From positions 5,486,870 through 5,550,869 of the forward strand of contig JABAKD010000003.1 in NCBI GenBank assembly GCA_012845835.1: a stretch of 64,000 bases of DNA. Reading direction: 5' to 3'. The number at the start of each line of letters is the position of its first letter. Within the stretch, counting starts at the first letter, position 1. Shown piece by piece: positions 54,396 through 64,000 of this stretch. Below the pieces are notes generated by a model, which had not been told where the DNA came from, searched no databases, and saw nothing but the letters and a program-made list of their open reading frames with translations. A program made the translations under genes and the position numbers. Source of the DNA: Undaria pinnatifida. Lineage: Eukaryota > Sar > Phaeophyceae > Laminariales > Alariaceae.

Positions 54396-54604
54396 GCATT
54401 GAGGCTACGGTAGGAGAGATCCCGCCACTTTCTCGACCGAGTTTCACCGACTCGCGCAAGCTGCTCGGTACCTCTCTCCAACACGGAATGAACACATACT
54501 TCGTAGGTTGGCTTCGCAGCGGAGCAGGCAATTCCAAGGTGGTGCATATCGCAAAAACGAACGCGCGCAGGCAGTCACTCGCGCGAGTGGTTCTGAGCCG
54601 CTGA

Positions 54605-56140
54605 AAAACGAGGCGTTAAAAGTGACCCCCCCAACGGTATCCTTGGTCGACGGTTCGTTTGTTCATCTCGTCGGTTCTTTCTGACAATATAATTTGGCCG
54701 TAGCCTTGCACAGGGATGTGTTCGTGTGTACGGCTCCTGTGTGCATGTCCATACGAAACTTTTATGATTGAGCCGAAACACGGTGCTTTCCATGGTCTGA
54801 TGCATGAGCATGTGCATGTCAGCCATCCACTGCGAAAGTGGTCCCGCCCCTAGAGCTTATGGTCCTGCTCATCCACCATTTAACCCCCCCCCCTGTGGGT
54901 TGCTGCTATGAATACACAAACATTAGTGCTACGTGATGCTGAAGAAGGGAGTGTCCAGCTACAGGAAGGTGTTCGTGAAAACCTTTTTCAACCTGCACCT
55001 GCCATTTGCGGACATACCACAGTAGTACAGTGGTAGTTGGATGTCGTCTCCCTCGAACATGGACGTAATAAAATAACTGATGTCTTTGAATTATTCATAG
55101 CACAGATATCGGGATTACAACCCCCCCCCCTCCTGGTCTATATTCACACCGTTCCCCTCGAATGTGAAAATGAGCCGACGACTTCAATTGCTATTTCATT
55201 TGATTATTTTTTTTACGCCCTCGCTTCTTATATTTTTAATTAGTCTCCAGTAGTGTTGTGTGATATAATCTTTGCAGTGGTAAAGGGTTACAGGCAATCC
55301 CCAATGCCCTTGTACCCCATTGCGCACCCTTGCCTTGGTGTGCACAAGTTGCGAACCCACGCAAGACTAGACTGTTTTTGATTTCAACCGTGTATTGCAA
55401 CGTCAAGGTTTGAATTGGCGTAGTCTGGTCATCCTGTCGAGTTTGATAATATCACTGTCGTAGCGCGTTCGCTGTCTGCGAGATAAAAATTGCTTGGAAC
55501 GCTGCTATTAGACTTATTATAGTCTAGATATCCAACCTATTGGCCTATTTCAGGCATGTGACAGAGGTCGGCCAACAGGATATACTGTGAAGTTCGCCGA
55601 ATCTCGCCATCTATCTTCTTAACTTTGATTTCCAGGGACTTCCCCTCCCCACGGACTTATAGTATGTACAAGTAGTGAATCCCAAAACGTGGAGCCCTTT
55701 TCAACCTCGAAGGATGGGAATTGTGCTGGGACTTGACCCCACGCATTCCATTCTCATAAGCGGATGATCTACTCATTCACCATGGTCACGTGACTCTGTG
55801 GTATAGTGAGTAGGGCTACATAGCAAACACGGTTGTGTCGTGGATTCGAATACGACTTCATACTAATTTGTTATCAGCGCGCGCAAAGGACAACTGCGAA
55901 CGGGTTTTATAGTGTACTCCTGGATCTCCGTGGCAAGGCGAGGGGAGATCCTCGGAGGTTAACGCTATAAAACTGGCGAAACTTGACGACTTCCAAATAA
56001 TATACTTTGCTAGCTAGAACTCAAACTTGTTGGGCCAATGCGGCCACGTGGCTCAAGTAGCCCAGCAGACTGCACTTCTGATTATCAAGGTTCCGGTGGC
56101 GAACCCACACAGTAGAGGTCACCGTTTAGGAGCTATCGGT
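54605..56140. other. No recognisable gene; tRNA-like T-arm relic
   Basis: On the minus strand near 55725-55775 there is a T-arm-like GGGGTCAAGTCCC after a CGT, similar in context to the relic at 31.4 kb, but no acceptor stem pairs. The plus-strand GGATTCGAATAC at 55841 is also B-box-like. Neither is a credible tRNA gene. Confidence 0.3.
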
Positions 56141-56149
56141 GTAACGGCA

Positions 56150-57110
56150 ACTCATGAGTTGCCATGAGTTGCCCATTGCTCCAAATAATACGCTCGTGCG
56201 CGACAAATGGTCGATCCATGCGCCAGTATTGCAAGCCAAAGGGTGATTCATTGGCCAGTATTATACCCCCATGAGACTCTCATGGGCGACCCATGCAAGA
56301 CCCATAGGTGACCTATGGGTAGCCCATCATGGGCTTTCACATAGGGATGCGTTCTAAGCCCACGGGAGATTAATAGGCGAACCTTACTCCCGTTGATATA
56401 TGTTCGTGGCCCATGGGTCGCCTGTGATGGGGTTTTACATGGGTTTGTAGCACTATCCTAATGGGTGCTATACTTTCTTACCAGGGTATGTGATTATAGC
56501 GCAGGCCCATGGGCCGCCCGGGACGGGTGGACTAAACGTGTCTCACGGGTTTGGAGTGCCGGGAGTGTTGGGCCTCCCACAGTTCATGTAGCTGGTGCAT
56601 GGGAAACCAATGGGCCACCTATGTGTGTGTAGTCCTAGCCCATGCATTACCCATGGGTCTGCCATGGGTCCTGCCATGAGTCGATCAAGGACCGACCATG
56701 GGTCGCCCCCGAGCTCCCTTTTTGCATCTATTTTAGTACTGGCCGAAACGAAGCCTACGGTACAGATGCACCCATTTTTTCTGAGACTCTTCACTTGAGG
56801 AGCTCACTGCACATTATTGGCATAAATCAAGAGAGTCCCACCCGACGAGCAATTCCACGACCTAGGCATTGAACGACTCACACCGAAAGACACAAATGAG
56901 ATTCCAAAGGTATCGGTTTGCCCTGACGTCAAGGAGCCCCGACAGCCAGGAAAAAATAAAAAGCGTAATCAGTTTACTTATCGTCGCGCGCGTTCCGCCA
57001 TTTCTTCACCTACAGATCGCCCTAGGGCCATCCGTAAATCACTCATGGAGTTACAGCGCTGACCCACGAGTCACTCATGAGTCACCCACGGCTCATCCAT
57101 CGGTCTCCCT
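56150..57110. repeat. CCCATGGG-rich degenerate array, left part
   Basis: The palindrome CCCATGGG and close variants recur at intervals of about 20-60 bp, with GGGTCGCCCATGGG, ATGGGTTTGTAGCACT and similar phrases. A rough unit of the form CCCATGGGTTTATAGTGCTGG can be read. The copia-type element splits this array from its continuation at 60086. Confidence 0.65.
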
Positions 57111-57127
57111 TCCCACGGTTCTTTCAT

Positions 57128-57400
57128 TGATCGGGAGACTGAGGCTTGTCAGGTCTTCAGCAGTTAGGCGAGGTAAACAGCACTCATGATCGTGGTAAAA
57201 GCAACTCTTGTTGCATTATTATTGTCATCAGCAAGAGAGCAGAGTAGAGACGTTCACCTCGGTCGTCGAGACGTCCGTTCGTCACGGCAGTTACGGAAAT
57301 ATGTAAATCCCCGGTAAACACAGGTCGTCCATCCACTATATGTATTCCACCGCACAAGACTTTGCGATACCTCACAGCCTTACTCCAAGCATACTCAACA
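57128..57400 (-). repeat. 3' LTR of the copia-type element
   Basis: 273 bp. Plus-strand landmarks shared with the other LTR: GAGGCTTGTCAGGTCTTC, GAGAGCAGAGTAGAGACGTT, AATCCCCGGTAAA and AAGACTTTGCGA. Confidence 0.8.
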
Positions 57401-58004
57401 GCCCCCCTGCTTGGTGCACGGCATATTGTAACCTCTTACATGAAATAAGGGAAAAAATATCGTGGAAACCTTCTATAGCAACAACACAAATCAAACAAAC
57501 TACCATCAAACAGATCATACAGCATGAATGAGCTACAACAGCCCTCCTGTTATCAACTCTCGATATATCATCACCATTCCCAGGTGAAATGGCAAGTGTT
57601 CAGCGCATACACTCAGCATGAACTAACTTACTGATTGTCTATGTAAAACAGCAGTCAGTTAACCTGTAAAATATATCAAACTTCAAAAGAAATCTCCTGA
57701 ATGCATGTTAACTTTCCCCAAAATAGCTACCTGTACAAACACTATCACAATTACGCTAACGTTCGGATTATCGATCTGTCACGCCAAGTACTTTTCATTC
57801 GGACGTGATACCAATAGTCTCCTCCGATGAGCATGTTCTCTGTTACCCCAAAAATTCCACAATACAATAATGATCCCCTTCACTTCATCTATATTAATCC
57901 ATTTTGATTAGACCTAAACACAAACCTACTCCTTCATCCCCATCCAGCCAAAACATCAAAACCACCCCATGTTCATGCAAAGTTACGGTGAAACTGGAAT
58001 GTTA
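57401..58004. other. Element interior without recognisable coding sequence
   Basis: AT-rich, stop-dense stretch between the 3' LTR and the proline-rich frame. The pol domains of copia elements are absent. Confidence 0.5.
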
Positions 58005-58277
58005 TCACCCTCTGGACGATAATACTCCCTCCAGAACGGCGGGGGGGTCCACCGGTGGCCGATCGGTAGCGATCGCGGCAGGCGAATGCTCAACAGATGG
58101 TGGCGGCGGCTCCGGTGACGGCGGCACCGGCAGCGGCCCCGGTGGCATAGCAGGCGTGGACACATGCCACACATCCGGCGGTACCGGTGGCGTCGGCGAA
58201 ACAACGTGCAAAGTAGCCCCACCTTCCGCTGTCCGCGGCGGCGCCTCAAATTGTGTGAGAGGTGACGCCCATGTCAC
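58005..58277 (-). pseudogene. Proline-rich linker frame of the element
   Basis: The minus frame reads TPPVPPDVWHVSTPAMPPGP and VPPSPEPPPPSVEHSPAAIA, ending at a TAA. It resembles the low-complexity linker between copia integrase and reverse transcriptase, but with no domain on either side the assignment is weak. An opposite-strand glycine-rich frame over the same DNA is equally open. Confidence 0.3.
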
Positions 58278-58323
58278 GTCCGGCGAGACCGTATATACAA
58301 CATCCAGGGGCCGTACACCATCA

Positions 58324-58857
58324 TCAACTTCTTATGCTGTACGCGAGGAGAAACTTTTCACACCCAAGCCATTCAAGAGTTGCAAGTGGGGGCAGGAAAT
58401 ATTTTTCCTTGTGTGCTTCATTCAGCTCCACTCCAAGCAAAGGTAAGAGAAAATTGTCCTCGTGCACTCCAATCGGCTCTACGGTAGGCGAGGGTGAGAT
58501 AAAATCCTCTCCATGCACTCCACTCGACTCTAATGTAGGTGGGGGTGGGAGAAAATAATCCATACACTTTTCATTCGAATCTACTGCAGGCGGGGGTGGG
58601 ATAAAACCTTTCGCACGCACTCCATTCGACTCTACTGTAGGTGGGGGCGATATAATATAATCCATACGCATTCCACTCGACTCTACGGTAGGCGGGGACG
58701 GGAGAAAATCATTCGCACGCACTCCATTCGACTCTACTCTAGGCGGGGGCGGGAGAAAATCATCCGTACGTACTCCACTCGACTTTACTGTAGGCTGGGG
58801 CGGGAGAAAATCATTCGTACGCCTTCCACTCGACTGTACTACTGTCGATGGGGGCAT
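58324..58857 (-). repeat. 51-bp tandem repeat encoding a 17-residue unit
   Basis: About nine units of the form DFLPPPPTVESSGVRTD in one open minus frame, with the units nearest the stop (58324) most diverged. The DNA unit GGCGGGGGCGGGAGAAAATC can be seen on the plus strand. The frame is the same as the upstream gag/protease relic. Confidence 0.8.
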
Positions 58858-59790
58858 GGAAGATGGGTGAGGGAATACCGAAGCGACTGCAGCTAACTTT
58901 ACTGGGTACGAGGGGGGAAGCCTCGCAGAGGTGAACTCCGGTCGAAATCGCGTGACAGCATGCTTGGCCTGTACTGCATGAGGCGATAATGGGTTGATGG
59001 CAAGCCCGTCAACTACGTATACTTATAGCAACTGCAATCCCACATCTGTAGCACAGTGCAGCGTCAAGTTCAAGGTTCCTACAAAAAGGACCCTCTTCAC
59101 TGTTCCATCACCGATCGTAGCCATTTGTTGGTCTATAGGGGGCACTTGGTGATTAACCACGTGCTCAGGGCCTCTTGTCATACGGTTGATGGCTGCGATG
59201 TCACACGTCCAAACATTTATATCAGACATCGGTACTCGTATAGCAGCAGCAGTCTGCCCAACGAAAACATGCTCAGGCTCGCCTTGAGACACGAAAGTGC
59301 GCCGTTTGAAGATTCAGCGCAATTTTATGAGCGAACACTTTTTGCCGGCCGAACTTGCCTCTACCACGACCAGCGACGCCGGCCCCGTGCCACTCTGATT
59401 GCCACTGCTGTTGCCCATCACAACTCCAAGCTCCTCCATGCTGCTGCTGCTGCTGCTGCTGCAAGTATTGCCGTGCATAATGATGTGGTTACTGCTGCTG
59501 CTGAAGCGAGTACTGATGCGCCCACTGCTGCTGACTAGATCCTCCGTTCCCCCATCCTCTTCTGCCATACCGTCCAGCCGCTTGATGCTCACTTCCCTCC
59601 CACTCCGTCTCACAACCCACCTTCGCGCTGTCGCTTGCCCGAGAGGCTCCCTCTTCGTCCAGTACCTTCGTCGAGATTGGTATCGCTCGTCTGATCAAAC
59701 TTGCGCAGCTTCAAATCTCTCTTCCATCGGTTCCTCTATCTTTTCGAGACATGGTTTCTCTAACTGCTGAATCTAGCCCGCGAAGTCTCG
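58324..59790 (-). pseudogene. Copia-type gag/protease relic fused to a repeat tail
   Basis: One minus-strand frame runs from about 59613 to 58324, broken by a TGA at 59314 and a TAA at 59023. Order: Gln/Ser-rich gag-like part; a stretch spaced like a CCHC knuckle that keeps only its first Cys (KCSLIKLR, stop, IFKRRT); a protease-like part with MTRGPEHVVNHQVPPI, ATIGDGTV and GTLNLTL; then YVVDGLAINPLSPHAVQ, which corresponds to the conserved L-x-x-N-L-L-S block after copia proteases. The catalytic D-S-G is replaced (CDIAAINRMT). Then comes the 17-residue repeat. A further short gag-like frame starts at the ATG near 59774. The product could not be an active protease. Confidence 0.55.
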
Positions 59791-59808
59791 ACATCTTTCT
59801 CGCTAGCG

Positions 59809-60085
59809 TGATCGGGAGTCTGAGGCTTGTCAGGTCTTCGGCAGTTGGGTAAGGTAAACAACACTCATGATCATGGTAATAATAACCCTTGTTGTATTGT
59901 TATTATCATCATCAGCGAGAGAGCAGAGTAGAGACGTTCAACTCGGTCGTCGAGGCGTCCGTTCGTCATGACAGTTGCGGAAATATACAAATCCCCGGTA
60001 AAAACATGACTTCCCTCTACTATACGTATTCCACCACGCAAGACTTTGCGACACCTTACAGCCTTACTCCGAGCTATCCTTAACA
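59809..60085 (-). repeat. 5' LTR of the copia-type element
   Basis: 277 bp, about four bases longer than its partner and diverged throughout. The adjoining internal sequence (CGCTAGCGAGAAAG on the minus strand) should be the primer-binding site but does not match the usual initiator-tRNA form. Confidence 0.8.
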
Positions 60086-60760
60086 CCCATGGGTCTCCCA
60101 CGGGTCTCCCACGAGTCGCCCAGGATGGCCCATGTTGGCCCATGCGTTCATTGTACTGGCCCATGAGCCTTCGGCCGTGGATCGCCAATAGGTTTATAGT
60201 GCTTGCCGATGGGTCACCCATGAGTTCGTAGTGCTGGCCTATAATTCTCCCAACCAATCTACGTAGATTCCCGTGATAACCCATAGGTTTAGAGCGCTGG
60301 ACCATGTTCTTTCATATTTTCATAGTCTAAAACTCACCCATGGGTCTGGCGGGTGCTTCGCATGAGTTTGCGATAATGCTCGAAAGGGTCTCTCATGGAC
60401 GATCATATTGTGCTGGCCCAGGAGTCGCCCATGGGTTGTGGATGAGCTCATAGTGTGGCCCATGGTCGTCTTACGTGGGTTTGACATGTGGGTCGATGGA
60501 TCTCCGGTGAATCTTACATGGGCTTCAATTGGGTATCCGTGACTCTCCTATGGGTCTTCCATGAGTCCCGTGCATCGCCCACAGGTCTCTCGTGGGTATG
60601 TAAAACGGGCCCATGGGTTACCCTATGGGTTTCTACTACTGGCTCATTTGTCCCTGATGCGTCTGCCATCGGTGTGTCAGGGCGCTTCTACGAACTTCCG
60701 TGAGTATTCCGTTAGTAGTATATGGGGCGAGAGATCCATGAAACGCCCATGAAAGGTGCA
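60086..60760. repeat. CCCATGGG-rich degenerate array, right part
   Basis: Same phrases as 56150-57110: ACCCATGGGTCTCCC, GGCCCATG, GATGGGTCACCCATGAG, TTCGTAGTGCTGGCC. It is interrupted on its left by the 5' LTR, so the array predates the insertion. Confidence 0.65.
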
Positions 60761-61018
60761 CCAAAGTACCCACATGTATGAGCCCGTCAAAGCGCATCGT
60801 CGAGCCCAACGCCATCTTTGCCGCAGACCAGGAAGGTCGCTGGGAACCTAATCCGCGATTTTTGTGGTTCTCCCGATACTTGATTTCTGGCGTGCCACCC
60901 CTGTAAGCTCAACCTGACATCGCACCACAGAAGAAGGCAGTATGTATAGACTATACAGGCAAGGTCAGCGCTCCATACACAACAGTTGCTGCATCAGGTA
61001 CGAGTTACCAGGTACCGA
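60761..61018. other. No recognisable feature
   Basis: Contains TACCAGGTA at 61006 and a TATAGACTATACA at 60942. Nothing else stands out. Confidence 0.4.
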
Positions 61019-61153
61019 TACCCTCGTCTGATTGGGTAGATAACATAGGAGCAAGATCAGATATGACGACACATAGGATGTCCCGCACCCTCGTCTGATT
61101 GGGTAGATAAGATCGGAGCAAGATCAGGTATGACGATGCATAGGAAGTTCCGC
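61019..61153 (+). repeat. 66-bp tandem duplication
   Basis: CCTCGTCTGATTGGGTAGAT occurs at 61023 and 61089, each followed by AGGAGCAAGATCAG-like and TATGACGA sequence. Confidence 0.8.
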
Positions 61154-61309
61154 ACGTTTGATCTTGTAGAGTGTAGAGATCTTGGTGTTGAGGAATCCGC
61201 CAGATCGTTGTCCAACTTTTCTGTCCATCGATGTCGGTCGAGCGTTGCCGACCCCTAACTACTGTCCGTTCCTGTTCTCAAAATACATATACATATATAC
61301 AATCCTTCT

Positions 61310-61560
61310 TTGGTGTCAGAGATTTGGTCAGGAGTTTTTTGTCTCGGCCGAAGTATGCGATTCGCGGAACTGGAATTGTCGGTCGAATATAGCTTCGTTC
61401 GAACGCCCCCTTCGGGGAGCGGCTCCAACGCCCCTCGCCCTGCCGTGTCCGTTCCGCACGTCGACGTGAACGCGGACGGATGCCGAGCAAGGCAAGCGAG
61501 AAGTTGCAAAAATACCGCATGTCGAGGAGGAATTTCGGAAATTTTGGTTGAATCTTAATG
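61310..61560 (+). repeat. Family F repeat
   Basis: GTCTCGGCCGAAGTATG, GGAACTGGAATTGTCGGTCG, CCCTTCGGGGAGCGGCTC and CATGTCG align with 13715-13840 and, inverted, 13960-14165. No gene is evident, although the minus frame 61646-61278 is open. Confidence 0.65.
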
Positions 61561-61605
61561 TCTGCAACGCCTGGATGATTTACAAAATTGGCATCCTTTC
61601 CAAAC

Positions 61606-61841
61606 GGTACTTGATAATGTTTGGAATTTTGCGGTGGCATGTGCAACTTATTATTGTTTGGTCACAGATTGTGCACCAGGTGTTTAATTGCACGCGCCTG
61701 GATGATTTACAAATTTGGCATCATTTACAAACGGTACTTACTTGACAATGTTTAAAAAAAATAGGTACTTGATAATGTTTGGAATTTTGCGGTGGCATGT
61801 GCAACTTATTATTGTTTGGTCACAGATTATGCACCAGGCAC
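61606..61841 (+). repeat. Two-copy direct repeat, period 158 bp
   Basis: GGTACTTGATAATGTTTGGA through TTTGGTCACAGATT(G/A)TGCACCAGG occurs at 61606 and 61764, nearly identical. Confidence 0.85.
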
Positions 61842-62130
61842 TCGAGACGAGACGAAGCAGGGTTATTTGCCCCGTCCCGTCCGAGACCCAGAGCAGCGTA
61901 GGGCACCAGCGGCCAGGGGTGTGCGACGAGGCATGCACGGCATGGGCTAGAAAACGTTGCCTGCAACAACTGCCCGCCACAGTATAAACGCGCGGGAGCC
62001 GCCATGGGTCATGCTTCGAGTTTTGCTTTACGTGGTTACTGCTGTTGGGGTAGCTTGAACGAACACTGGCAAGGTGGTTGACAAAACAAAGGAATAACTG
62101 ACTGCTGTGCTTCAGCTAGCTACTGCTGTG

Positions 62131-64000
62131 GAGTGCCCTCATCAACTGCAACCAAGCAACAGACACACATCTTGCCCGGGCTCGAGAGCAGGGGCGCCGG
62201 TCTGTCAAAGGGCTAACCCAGCCGTCGCGTTGATTCGTTATTCATGGTGCCGCGCTGTAGGCTCCATACGTGCAGCGGTTGGTTGCGTGTTTGCTGTTGA
62301 GCTGTCATGTGCTGTGTGCGTGCTGGCCATGTGGCTGCAGGTGTGGCTGCAAGACGACACATGATACGTCCAGAAGAACGCGCGTTAATTATACCAGTAG
62401 TTGATCGCTCTAACAATTCGGCTTCTTGTATTATTGCGTTTGGTGCTATTGGAGTGTTCATCATTTTGAGCGTGCTTGGTCTGCAGATAGAGATAGGCTC
62501 AAATCCGTTCCTTTACGCGACCTTACGCAAAACATTCAGCAGGAGGAGTTGCTGCATGAGGAGTGTGTATAACTTCGTCGGGTGAATACGCACGTGAAAA
62601 AATTACATCTGCTACAGTCTGAGTGCCCTCATCAACTGCAACCAAGCAACAGACAGACACACGTCTTGCCCGGGCTCGACAGCAGGGGTGCCGGTCTGTC
62701 AAAGGGCTAACCCAGCCGTCGCGTTGATTCGTTATTGATGGTGCCGCGCTGTAGGCTTCATACGTGCAGCGGTTGGTTGCGTGTGTGCTGTTGGGCTGTC
62801 ATGTGCTGTGTGCGTGCTGGCCATGTGGCTGCAGGTGTGGCTGAAAGACGACACACGATACGTCCAGAAGAACGCGTGTTATACCAGTAGTAGATTGCTC
62901 TAATAATTTGGCTTTTTATATTATTGCGTTTGGTGCTGTTGGAGTGTTCATCATTTTGAGTGTGCTTGGTCTGCAGATACAGATAGGCTCAAACCGTTCC
63001 TCTGCGCGACGTTACGCAAAATCAAAAACTGCAGGAGGAGTAACTGTATGAAGAATGTGTAGAACTTCGTCGGGTGAATACGCACATGAAAAAATTACAT
63101 CTGCTACAGTGTGATAAGATATTAGTACAACAACGACCGATAACCTAGAAAAAAAAATACCACGTAAACAAATAACGCGTGAGCGATGGCGTGCGTTTCG
63201 TAGACGAATATGCATACATACTACGACACTTGCGAAAGGTTTCCTACGGCCAGCAACGAAAGCGGGAATGCAACTTTATTACGAAGAAAAACCAGACGGA
63301 CACCCTTCACAAACAAATAAAAATGCCTAGACAACGTACATGACGCAAATGACCAGCCGAGTTGCGACCGCGCATATAATAGCGATCTTAGAGTTAGTAA
63401 GGTTTCGACCCAATAGGCCAAGACAGACACACATCTTGCCCGGGCTCGAGAGCAGGGGCGCCGGTCTGTCAAAGGGCTAATCTAGCCGTCGCGGTCATTT
63501 GTTATTCATGGTGCCGCGCTGTAGGCTTCATACGTGCAGCGGTTGGTTGCGTGTGTGCTGGCGGGCTGTCATGTGCTGTGTGCCTGCTGGCCATGTGGCT
63601 GCAGGTGTGGCTGCAAGACGACAGATGATACGTCCAGAAGAACGCGTGTTATACCAGTTGTAGATCGCTCTAATAATTCGGCTTTTTATATTATTGCGTT
63701 TGGTGCTACTGCAGTGGAGTGCTCTCATCAACTGAAACCAAGCAACAGACAGACACACATCTTGCCCGGGCTTGAGAGCAGTGGCGCCGGTCTGTCAAAG
63801 GGCTAATCCAGCCGTCGCGGTCGTTCGTTACTGGTGGTGCCGGGCAGTAGGCTTCATACGTTCAGCGGTTGGTTGCGTGTGTACTGTTGGGCTGTCATGT
63901 GCTGTGTGCGTGCTGGCCATGTGGCTGCAGGTGTGGCTGCAAGACGACACGTACATGATACGTCCAGAAGAACGCGTGCTATTCCGGTAGTAGATCGCTC
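62131..64000 (+). repeat. Tandem array of up to 490-bp units, running off the right edge
   Basis: Units start at 62131, 62621, 63421 (5' truncated) and 63717. The shared phrases include CATCTTGCCCGGGCTCGAG, GGTGCCGCGCTGTAGGCT, GGCCATGTGGCTGCAGGTG and GATACGTCCAGAAGAACGCG. Units 1 and 2 carry a second half (GGTCTGCAGATAGAGATAGG, GAATACGCAC) that is missing from unit 3, and about 310 bp of unrelated sequence (63110-63420) lies between units 2 and 3. Frames across it are not recognisable. Confidence 0.8.

Larger units (their letters stand above)
57128..60085 (-). mobile_element. Ty1/copia-type LTR retrotransposon, defective
   Basis: Two direct repeats (57128-57400 and 59809-60085) bound 2.4 kb. 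On the minus strand each LTR starts TGTT and ends ATCA. Directly upstream of the 3' LTR (57400) is a purine tract (GCAGGGGGGGC), as expected for minus-strand element polarity. The interior carries gag and protease relics, then a proline-rich repeat, but no integrase, reverse transcriptase or RNase H. At under 3 kb it is a non-autonomous or deleted element. Flanking pentamers TTCAT and CCCAT are not a clean target duplication. The LTRs differ at many positions, so the insertion is old. Confidence 0.75.

Noticed and set aside
55725-55862. A divergent pair of tRNA genes
   Set aside because: Only T-arm or B-box resemblance; acceptor and anticodon stems do not pair.
57904-58446. 180-residue Gly/Thr-rich plus-strand frame
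   Set aside because: It is antisense to the proline-rich linker of the LTR element and has no domain; probably a shadow of composition.
1-64000. A defence, toxin or biosynthetic gene cluster
   Set aside because: No second recognisable gene besides the PPR gene, the leader exon and retroelement relics could be supported, so no such system is claimed.

Overview
This is a eukaryotic nuclear window that is gene-poor and very repeat-rich. Two observations point to a photosynthetic stramenopile, most plausibly a brown alga or a relative. First, a minus-strand first exon (1881-1780) encodes a hydrophobic signal peptide ending in an A-S-A-F-M-A-P motif, the ASAFAP-type cleavage site of heterokont (and some other secondary) plastid proteins. 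Second, a large gene is built of P-class pentatricopeptide (PPR) repeats with the helix signature N-A-A-I-x-A-C-G-K-G-x-Q-W, with long GT-AG introns. The lineage is inferred, not proven.

Layout. 0-2 kb: plastid-type first exon on the minus strand; its downstream exons were not found. 2-15 kb: no confident gene; copies of a modular repeat (family A) punctuated by homopolymer G tracts (one run is 55 G), a foldback structure at 13.5-14.3 kb, minisatellites and diverged tandem repeats. 15.6-17.8 kb: a 5'-truncated, multiply broken Ty3/gypsy chromovirus (integrase, integrase C-terminus, chromodomain) with an internal 181-bp duplication. 20.8-41.6 kb: one plus-strand PPR gene reconstructed as 13 exons. 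All junction phases agree, and the model gives 869 residues with about 14 PPR motifs. Its introns make up about 18 kb and hold satellites (10-, 11-, 12-, 16- and 17-mers), family A and B repeats, TA-flanked MITEs (family C), and two decayed copies of its own exon 3. 41.6-44.9 kb: low-complexity DNA, a TTCGG array and one orphan exon candidate. 45-51 kb: a degenerate array of exon-like units that would encode charged, heptad-like sequence and often end at a splice-donor-like site, interrupted by a family A copy. 51-57 kb: a terminal-inverted-repeat candidate, family D copies, tRNA-like relics and otherwise little. 56.2-60.8 kb: a degenerate array rich in the palindrome CCCATGGG, interrupted by a complete-looking but defective Ty1/copia-type LTR element on the minus strand (two LTRs of about 275 bp, gag/protease relic, 17-residue tandem protein repeat). 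61-64 kb: more dispersed repeats and a tandem array of units up to 490 bp that runs off the right edge.

How it fits together. The only well-supported gene is the PPR protein, expected to bind organellar RNA. Its introns recur at equivalent places in the PPR motif, and two decayed exon copies lie just upstream of the live exon 3, so growth by tandem exon duplication is visible. Most other open reading frames are translations of G/C runs or microsatellites and are left out. Repeat families A to F and array G are names used only in this report. I found no operon-like, CRISPR-like or defence-like system; the best candidates for something undescribed are family A, array G and two over-represented short motifs (TACCTGGTA and TAGACTA).
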